Shown here: one piece after another, positions 5,959-10,175 of the stretch | Position numbering within the stretch: the first letter of the stretch is position 1 | How the letters are laid out: each line of letters opens with the position of its first letter | From: CAYRCU01 sp964422865 | Lineage (GTDB): Bacteria > Patescibacteriota > Microgenomatia > UBA8517 | Length of the DNA stretch: 10,175 bases | Direction of reading: 5' to 3' | Assembly (NCBI GenBank): GCA_964422865.1 | Contig: CAYRCU010000020.1 | Span: 1 to 10,175 of the forward strand | The notes under the pieces: model-generated | Told to the model about the DNA's origin: nothing | The model's input: only the letters and a program-made list of their open reading frames with translations | Databases searched by the model: none | Position numbers and translations under genes: made by a program

Positions 5959-6480
5959 TTAATTTTGTGGCAAAGCCCACTGCTTAATCCAGCTGTCGGG
6001 GAATTTAATACCTAGTAGATATGCAAAAACTATAAACTGCCCGTGATGTAAGGTTTCATGCCTAATCATGATTTCAACGATAGAATACAAAGGATAGCTT
6101 CCACCAAAGATTTTTGTTTGTTTATTCCAGTCCTTAATTTTCTCTGCACTTTTTTGGAAAAAATGATCCTCCTCCTTAATGAGAGTGACTATCTTGTTCC
6201 TATCGTCGGCCGGCTTGAGGTCTTCTCCGTCGGTTACTCTCGAAAAATCCAGCCTTTTTCCTCTTAAGACGCCTGTACAGGCTCTCTGGACCTGAGCCAT
6301 CTCAACAAGGTGTTTGTGGATAGTATTAAGCCCTGGCCTTGGTAGGGAAGCGTTGAGTTTTTCGAGGGGAGTATTCCTGATAAAGTCAAGTGTCAGTTTT
6401 CTGGTCACACCCCATTCAGCCAACAAATAGTTTACTGGCTTACCGAGCCTATTCTTGTCTTGTGTTCGTTGGTGGTTCAT
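5959..6480 (-). CDS. DinB/YfiT-like four-helix putative metal-dependent enzyme
   Basis: Known: DinB-superfamily proteins are four-helix bundles binding a divalent metal through three histidines; characterised members are thiol-dependent S-transferases, isomerases or hydrolases. Seen in 173 residues: first histidine in TIHKHLVEMAQVQ (H55 or H57) and the diagnostic RHETLHHGQF block (H141, H145) near the end of the bundle, followed by AYLLGIKFPDSW. The ATG at 6478-6480 is chosen over an upstream in-frame codon at 6540 because the added residues are unlike the family. This start makes a 32-nt overlap with the radical SAM gene. Only a weak A-rich RBS precedes it, consistent with translational coupling. 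No membrane segment. The reaction cannot be predicted; within the operon it could modify or conjugate the product, or detoxify it (inference). Confidence 0.82.
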   Translation of the reverse strand: MNHQRTQDKNRLGKPVNYLLAEWGVTRKLTLDFIRNTPLEKLNASLPRPGLNTIHKHLVEMAQVQRACTGVLRGKRLDFSRVTDGEDLKPADDRNKIVTLIKEEDHFFQKSAEKIKDWNKQTKIFGGSYPLYSIVEIMIRHETLHHGQFIVFAYLLGIKFPDSWIKQWALPQN

Positions 6481-7819
6481 AAAATCTTTTTGGGATATGG
6501 GTATAAAGGTTTTTACCCCAAGGTTGAATTTCACCCTCATTGTCCGAGGAGTAAAAAACCTTAGATATATTGTCTACAAAATAAATGCCATTTCTAGATA
6601 GTTGGTAATAAGCTTCTGTTTCTTCCAACCATCCAGCATCTTTTAATAACGCTATTTCTCTGCCAAAAATATTTCTGACCTCAGCCCCGAATAAATTCTC
6701 AAATGGCTGTTTCTTTATTTGTAATGACCGTACGCCTAACACCATATATTTAGACATCAATTCTCTAGGCGTTACTTCGGTTCCCATTACAGCTGGAGGA
6801 AGCCCTTTGTTGACTGCATTGATGTAAGCTTCAACTGGATAGACATTTGCCCATACATGCCCGCCGAAATAGTGAGTGTGTGCACCTGGACCTATTCCAA
6901 GCATAAGTTGTTGGGGTGCTCTCCATGCATTAACCACGTACCTAGACTCTTTACCTGATTTTGCAAAATCAGGTTGCATATATCTTCTTAATCCAATTCC
7001 TTCAAGGAAATCGCCAACATAATAAAACATTTCTTGATCCTGTTTGTCTTCTGGCATTAAAGGAAGTTTTACCTCAAGCTCTGTTGCTTCCGGTTCCAAG
7101 CTATAAGCACTTACCGAATCAGGTTGTAATCTCTCTATCATCTTTAGATCGTAATCTAAATTATCAAAATCCTGATTAGGTAGCCTATACATTAGATCTA
7201 TAGCAATGCTTCTAAACCCAGTATTTAACGCCGCAACTAAGACTCTAAAATTCCTTTCTGCTGAGTGATTTCTGCCGATTTCTTGTAAGTTCTTATCTTG
7301 GAATGACTGAATACCAATACTTACTCTATTAATTCCAGCCTCTTTAAATTCTCTGAAGCGTCTTTCGCTAAAAGTATTGGGGTGGCCCTCCATAGTTATC
7401 TCGACACCATCATCTATTTGAAAAATACCGGCAATAGTATCCAGAAAGCTTTGCGCCTCATTTGGTCTTAGCATAGAACCAGTTCCACCACCGAAATAGA
7501 CAGCAGTTACCTTTCTCCCCCTAACATCTGGGTGATCTCTAAATAAGGAAACTTCCCGATTAATTGCTGTCGCAAAATCCTTATAGAGTAAGTTGTCATA
7601 CTCACATATGTTAAATTTACAAAATGGGCACAATACTGGACAGAACGGAACATGAACATATATTGAAATCTCATTAAGTCTCTCGTGTGATTCGGATGTA
7701 AAGAGGTCAGAAACAAATTCTTGATCTACCGTTCTCCAGTTCACAGGATAAATTTCAATATATTCTCTATCTACACTCTGACCTATTTGTTCTATAGTAA
7801 AATTTTTCTCTTTACTCAT
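6449..7819 (-). CDS. HemW/HemN-like radical SAM enzyme
   Basis: 456 residues from ATG at 7817-7819, chosen because GAAGGAG lies 9 bases upstream and ATGAGTAA overlaps the preceding stop. Seen: cluster motif C60-x3-C64-x2-C67 in YVHVPFCPVLCPFCKF, which binds the [4Fe-4S] cluster; the SAM-binding FGGGTGS (109-115), EGHPNT (144-149), RVSIGIQSFQD (165-175), DLMYRLPNQ and GIGPGAHTHYFG (308-319), all HemN/HemW-family landmarks, then a C-terminal winged-helix-like part. The residue two after the third cysteine is Phe, as in HemW, not the extra Cys of the coproporphyrinogen dehydrogenase HemN. It has about 50 residues before the barrel that ordinary HemW lacks and is some 70 longer overall. Relatives include heme chaperones, heme-degrading ChuW/HutW and class C radical SAM methylases/cyclopropanases. 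With no heme genes nearby and an adenylating enzyme upstream, a biosynthetic role is favoured (inference). Confidence 0.88.
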   Translation of the reverse strand: MSKEKNFTIEQIGQSVDREYIEIYPVNWRTVDQEFVSDLFTSESHERLNEISIYVHVPFCPVLCPFCKFNICEYDNLLYKDFATAINREVSLFRDHPDVRGRKVTAVYFGGGTGSMLRPNEAQSFLDTIAGIFQIDDGVEITMEGHPNTFSERRFREFKEAGINRVSIGIQSFQDKNLQEIGRNHSAERNFRVLVAALNTGFRSIAIDLMYRLPNQDFDNLDYDLKMIERLQPDSVSAYSLEPEATELEVKLPLMPEDKQDQEMFYYVGDFLEGIGLRRYMQPDFAKSGKESRYVVNAWRAPQQLMLGIGPGAHTHYFGGHVWANVYPVEAYINAVNKGLPPAVMGTEVTPRELMSKYMVLGVRSLQIKKQPFENLFGAEVRNIFGREIALLKDAGWLEETEAYYQLSRNGIYFVDNISKVFYSSDNEGEIQPWGKNLYTHIPKRFYEPPTNTRQE

Positions 7820-9142
7820 TATTGATGTCTCCTTCTTTATACATAATACGAGGGGTTTTTCCTCGACCCGTTTTATAAAACTTACCAGATTCAACAATCT
7901 CAAGCTCTAACTCTACCTCTCCTTTAGAGATGCCCTCTTCTAGGTCCTGAGAGGCCCTAGGAATCAATCGCAAGAGCTTTTTCAAGTGATTTTGAGAGAT
8001 AAGCACATCCATCAATATTTTTACTTTATCAAGCCTTCTTTCTCTAAAAACAACCACTTGGTATTGCGGAAGGGTCCCCAGAAAACCATGGAACAATTGG
8101 TCTAATGCTCTAATTGTCANNNNNNNNNNCCATCATATAGCCAAACAGTTTCCTGTAGCCTGCCTTTTGGTTGCACGCGAGTAGTCTCAATTCCACAAAC
8201 ACACGACTCTCTTTTTATCTCAACAATATCTCCCAAGAGATATCTAACCAGAACGGTGCCCTCATTTCCTATCTTGGTAATTGCCATTACGCCCTCAGCC
8301 TTGTTGGCGTAAGTGAGGCTTTCAGGATTTAATACTTCAATTATCAAGTTGTTATCAATTGTGTGGTAACCCTCATGTTTTTGGCACTCCACCCCTATTC
8401 CATCTGTTTCTTCGGAGCCATAAATCCCAAACGTCTCGGCTGACCAGTTCGACATAATCACCTCACGGTATTTGGGAAGTAGGGGTTCACCTGCGCTTAA
8501 AGCTTTCTTAATTTGTAAATCTACTTTAGACTCCTTACTTAATTCAGCTAAAGAGGCTAATTTTGAAGGAGTTCCATAAACTACGGTTGCGCTTTCAGCA
8601 CGAAGAATTTCTAGTATTTCTTCATCGCTTGATGATAGTCCGACAGGAATACTTAAAACGCCCATTCTTCTAAAAGTATTCAGAGCTATGTGTCCAATAT
8701 TCCAAAGGTCAAAAGGCTGAAGAATAGCAACAATATCATCATGTTTAACCCCAGCTATTTTAAACATTCCAACTGTGGCTTCCGCACTGCGATCTAAATC
8801 TCCATTTGTTCTATAAATGATCTTTCTGGCTCCATATGTTCCACCAGAAGATGTGATTTGCACCACTTTTTCGCGATCAAAAACAAGACTCTTTGGATCT
8901 CGAAGCAGATCTTCTGATGTCGTGATGGGAATATCTTCAAACTTTTCAAGACGAAAGTTATTAAATGTTACCTTGCTTCGATAATGTGGAGTCGTAGGTA
9001 GCACGTCGGTTAGATAATCCGCTAGTGATTCTTTTAGCTCCGCTCCAACTCCTTTCCAATCTTCAAATCTTGTGACTACAACAGAGCCTTCTATATTTCT
9101 TGATTCTAATTCGCTCTGTCTTGTTTGTTTTCTTTCCATCAT
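7812..9142 (-). CDS. PaaK/F390-synthetase-like adenylate-forming enzyme, interrupted by an assembly gap
   Basis: Known: PaaK-family enzymes activate a carboxylate (or another acceptor) with ATP as an acyl-adenylate. Seen: residues 71-80 IPITTSEDLL, ATP-binding loop QITSSGGTYGARK (95-107), ALSAGEPLLPKY (214-225), GIYGSEETDG (239-248), YLLGDIVEI (301-309), CVCG (314-317) and GRLQETVWLYD up to the N-run at 8120-8129. Beyond the gap the same gene continues: TIRALDQLFHGFLGTLP, YQVVVFRERRLDKVKI and the closing FYKTGRGKTPRIMYKEG, the small C-terminal PaaK domain with its catalytic lysine region. The hinge lacks the usual GRSDDM form. ATG at 9140-9142 overlaps the decarboxylase stop (ATGA), and its own stop overlaps the radical SAM start by 8 nt. 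Ten Ns put the two halves out of frame, so the real gap is not 10 bases. Substrate unknown. Confidence 0.85.
7829..7835 (-). promoter_or_regulatory. Shine-Dalgarno site setting the radical SAM start
   Basis: GAAGGAG on the minus strand, 9 bases before ATG at 7819, inside the end of the adenylating-enzyme gene. It selects this ATG over the longer in-frame extension reaching 7903. Confidence 0.75.
8120..8129. other. Assembly gap (10 Ns) inside the adenylate-forming enzyme gene
   Basis: Ten Ns. Codons on the two sides are in different frames at this length (low-coordinate codon positions 8132 and 8118 differ by 14). A gap of 8, 11, 14 ... bases (length 2 modulo 3) would restore one reading frame, so the N count is a placeholder. 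Confidence 0.95.
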
Positions 9143-9606
9143 ATCAGCACAGCTAAGGATACTGAACAAGCGTAGCCCTTTTTCACTTCAATCTGCCCAC
9201 TAGTATAAATGATTTTCCCTATCTCAAGCCCTCTCTTTTTATAAGCCTCCTTGATCATCTTGGTTACAATTTCTTCTAATTCTTTAATGTCTGCTTTATC
9301 TGACGAAGATTCGAAAATTACCCCAGCCTTTTGATTTTTTGGGATAGCAGCAGCCAAGACAGTGGCAACTTTCTTGCCCTTTGAGCCAGAAATCGATTGC
9401 GTATAGACTGCATGGATTAAACTCCCGTTGGGAATCTTGGAAAGCTTTTGTTTTGATTTCTCAACTACCGCTCCTGAGGGAACTATGCTTGAAACTTTTA
9501 TCAAGTTGAAGTCTCCCACACCAGCATCGAGCAGTGCATGATCAAAAGCATTTAAAGGAGTATGACCTTCTCCAACACCAGAAGTAAGCAGAACTGTTGA
9601 GGGCAT
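9139..9606 (-). CDS. pdaD: Pyruvoyl-dependent arginine decarboxylase
   Basis: Converts arginine to agmatine and CO2, using a pyruvoyl group made by self-cleavage of the proenzyme. Seen in 155 residues: GEGHTPLNAFDHALLDAGVG (12-31), then NLIKVSSIVP (34-43), where cleavage between S39 and S40 would give beta and alpha chains with pyruvoyl from S40; AAAIPKNQKAGVIFES (85-100), with E99 at the position of the catalytic Glu (Glu109 in Methanocaldococcus jannaschii); and YACSVSLAVLI at the end. Length matches the archaeal enzyme. ATG at 9604-9606 is chosen over upstream ATGs (9621, 9627) because GAGG lies 5 bases before it. First gene of the five-gene operon; its TGA overlaps the next ATG. Agmatine normally feeds polyamine synthesis, but no agmatinase or ureohydrolase gene is in view, so agmatine may be a precursor for the operon's own pathway (inference). 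Confidence 0.93.
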   Translation of the reverse strand: MPSTVLLTSGVGEGHTPLNAFDHALLDAGVGDFNLIKVSSIVPSGAVVEKSKQKLSKIPNGSLIHAVYTQSISGSKGKKVATVLAAAIPKNQKAGVIFESSSDKADIKELEEIVTKMIKEAYKKRGLEIGKIIYTSGQIEVKKGYACSVSLAVLI

Positions 9607-9611
9607 TTTTA

Positions 9612-9615
9612 CCTC
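9612..9615 (-). promoter_or_regulatory. Shine-Dalgarno site setting the pdaD start
   Basis: GAGG on the minus strand with a 5-nt spacer to ATG at 9606. It lies within the sequence that would code for the N-terminus if an upstream ATG were used. Confidence 0.7.
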
Positions 9616-9678
9616 ATTCATGCTCATGCTTATTGATGATAAGTCGGACCAAAAAAACAAACCGAGTAAATTTTGGAT

Positions 9679-9707
9679 ATACTACCCCACCGAAGTTCTA
9701 TAGTCAA
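9679..9707 (-). promoter_or_regulatory. Sigma70-type promoter for the five-gene operon
   Basis: On the minus strand TTGACT (9702-9707) and TAGTAT (9679-9684) are separated by 17 bases. Predicted start is near 9672, giving a leader of about 66 nt. No other comparable promoter was noticed between the five genes, in keeping with one transcript. Confidence 0.62.
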
Positions 9708-9793
9708 GTTTTGCCTGGGATTGGACCTCAATCAGCCATTTCACAAAAATTTAGAGATTCGAAAATCATCTTATCCGATACAGTGTTCTGGTG

Positions 9794-9866
9794 CTCCCCG
9801 GGAAGGACTCGAACCTTCGACCTAGCGATTAACAGTCGCGCGCTCTACCAACTGAGCTACCGGGGA
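9794..9866 (-). tRNA. tRNA-Asn (anticodon GUU)
   Basis: A complete 73-nt cloverleaf on the minus strand: acceptor TCCCCGG/CCGGGGA (7 bp), D stem GCTC/GAGC with loop AGTTGGTA, anticodon arm CGCGA-CTGTTAA-TCGCT with GTT at positions 34-36 (pair 27:43 is a C:T mismatch), variable loop AGGTC, T arm GAAGG-TTCGAGT-CCTTC, discriminator G73 as usual for tRNA-Asn. The next bases are CAC, so CCA is not encoded at the mature 3' end and must be added. The + strand translation of this gene gives the familiar false peptide GRTRTFDLAINSRALYQLSY. Confidence 0.95.
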
Positions 9867-9884
9867 ATGTAAATGTGTAGGAGT

Positions 9885-9893
9885 ATTGTACCA
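9885..9893 (-). promoter_or_regulatory. Extended -10 promoter of the tRNA-Asn gene
   Basis: TGGTACAAT on the minus strand (TG, one base, then TACAAT at 9885-9890) lies about 18 bases before the tRNA 5' end. The -35 region is poor, as is common for extended -10 promoters. Confidence 0.5.
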
Positions 9894-9896
9894 AGG

Positions 9897-9925
9897 TTGC
9901 GTTTTTTGTTCCAGGTGGATATCAT
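9897..9925 (+). promoter_or_regulatory. Possible promoter for the thioredoxin-fold gene, divergent from the tRNA promoter
   Basis: TTGCGT (9897-9902), a 17-base spacer and TATCAT (9920-9925). Predicted start is near 9932, only about 12 nt before the ATG, with no Shine-Dalgarno site. Confidence 0.35.
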
Positions 9926-9943
9926 TGACGAACTTGCTTTTTT

Positions 9944-10175
9944 ATGAATAAAGGACTTTTGGTTGGAATTGTGGTAACGGTTTTAATTATTGCCGGTGGA
10001 GTTTTTTTGGCCGGCAGAACAGGTGAAGAAGTAGAAGAAAATGTTGCACTTCCCCAAGGATATGAATACTTTTGGGGGGACGGGTGTTCGCACTGTGCTG
10101 AAGTCCAGAATTTTTTTAATTCCTGGGAGGGATACGGGGAGGCAAATATAGAAAAAAAGGAAGTGTGGAACAATT
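9944..10175 (+). CDS. Membrane-anchored thioredoxin-fold protein, 3'-truncated by window edge
   Basis: Seen: ATG at 9944-9946, frame open to the right edge (77 residues visible). Residues 1-3 (MNK) precede a hydrophobic segment at 4-24 that works as a signal anchor, followed by an acidic linker (GEEVEEN) and a thioredoxin-like beta strand with active site GYEYFWGDGCSHCAEVQNFF, the CxxC being C48-S-H-C51. Known: such exported CxxC domains act in disulfide formation, reduction or isomerisation outside the membrane, or in cytochrome maturation. Only the anchor and the first active-site helix are visible, so DsbA-, ResA- or vitamin K epoxide reductase-linked types cannot be told apart. No RBS lies before the ATG; the preceding T-rich leader is very short. 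It is divergent from the tRNA gene. Confidence 0.82.
   Translation, partial: MNKGLLVGIVVTVLIIAGGVFLAGRTGEEVEENVALPQGYEYFWGDGCSHCAEVQNFFNSWEGYGEANIEKKEVWNN

Noticed and set aside
6481..6540. Longer N-terminus of the DinB-like protein
   Set aside because: The added residues are unlike the family and would increase the overlap with the radical SAM gene; ATG at 6480 fits better.
7812..8096. Separate 94-residue gene starting at TTG 8096
   Set aside because: It is the C-terminal domain of the PaaK-like enzyme; the frame is open upstream to the N-run and continues the ligase across the gap.
9597..9872. + strand open frame ending in a TRTFDLAINSRALYQLSY-type peptide
   Set aside because: It is the translation of the tRNA-Asn gene on the opposite strand plus the operon leader; this peptide pattern is a known artefact.
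9922..10173. Minus-strand 83-residue open frame at the right edge
   Set aside because: The + strand here encodes a clear signal anchor and thioredoxin CxxC motif; the minus frame is its shadow.
1..10175. CRISPR array, insertion sequence or integrase
   Set aside because: No regularly spaced direct repeats, no transposase or recombinase motifs, and no terminal inverted repeats with target duplications were seen.

Overview
The window looks like a scaffold piece from a small-genome, AT-rich bacterium, most likely a member of the Candidate Phyla Radiation (Patescibacteria). The reasons are circumstantial: moderately low GC, many short uncharacterised proteins, weak or absent Shine-Dalgarno sites at several genes, an archaeal/CPR-style pyruvoyl arginine decarboxylase, and short membrane-anchored Cys-containing proteins. 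UGA acts as a stop (for example at the end of the arginine decarboxylase gene), so a UGA-recoded code is unlikely. A run of 10 Ns at 8120-8129 shows this is scaffolded metagenome-type sequence.

Left part (1-4486). A 5'-truncated Erm-type 23S rRNA adenine methyltransferase on the + strand faces two overlapping small minus-strand genes. Next is a compositional island: one unrecognised GC-rich gene (1669-2085) with a near-consensus sigma70 promoter and a strong RBS, flanked by AT-rich non-coding DNA holding apparent gene scraps. A two-gene minus-strand unit follows (3771-4079 short helical protein; 2388-3746 GT-B-like protein, possibly a glycosyltransferase). The intergenic DNA carries two clear copies, and perhaps a third, of a short degenerate repeat. 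It also holds an orphan + strand promoter leading into a potentially structured RNA.

Middle and right part (4487-9606, all minus strand). A Nudix hydrolase lies downstream of a stretch of decayed-looking coding DNA. Upstream of that is the most interesting unit: a tight five-gene operon read from about 9672 down to 5358. In order it encodes a pyruvoyl-dependent arginine decarboxylase (agmatine formation), a PaaK/F390-synthetase-like adenylate-forming enzyme (split only by the assembly gap), a HemW/HemN-like radical SAM enzyme, a DinB-fold putative metalloenzyme and an AlkD-like HEAT-repeat DNA glycosylase. Neighbours overlap by 4, 8 and 32 nt or are 7 nt apart, so they are probably co-translated. 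The combination suggests, by inference only, an agmatine-derived small-molecule pathway with a DNA-repair gene as possible self-protection.

Right edge. A tRNA-Asn(GUU) gene lies upstream of the operon on the minus strand. Diverging from it is the start of a membrane-anchored thioredoxin-fold protein with a CxxC motif, cut by the end of the window.
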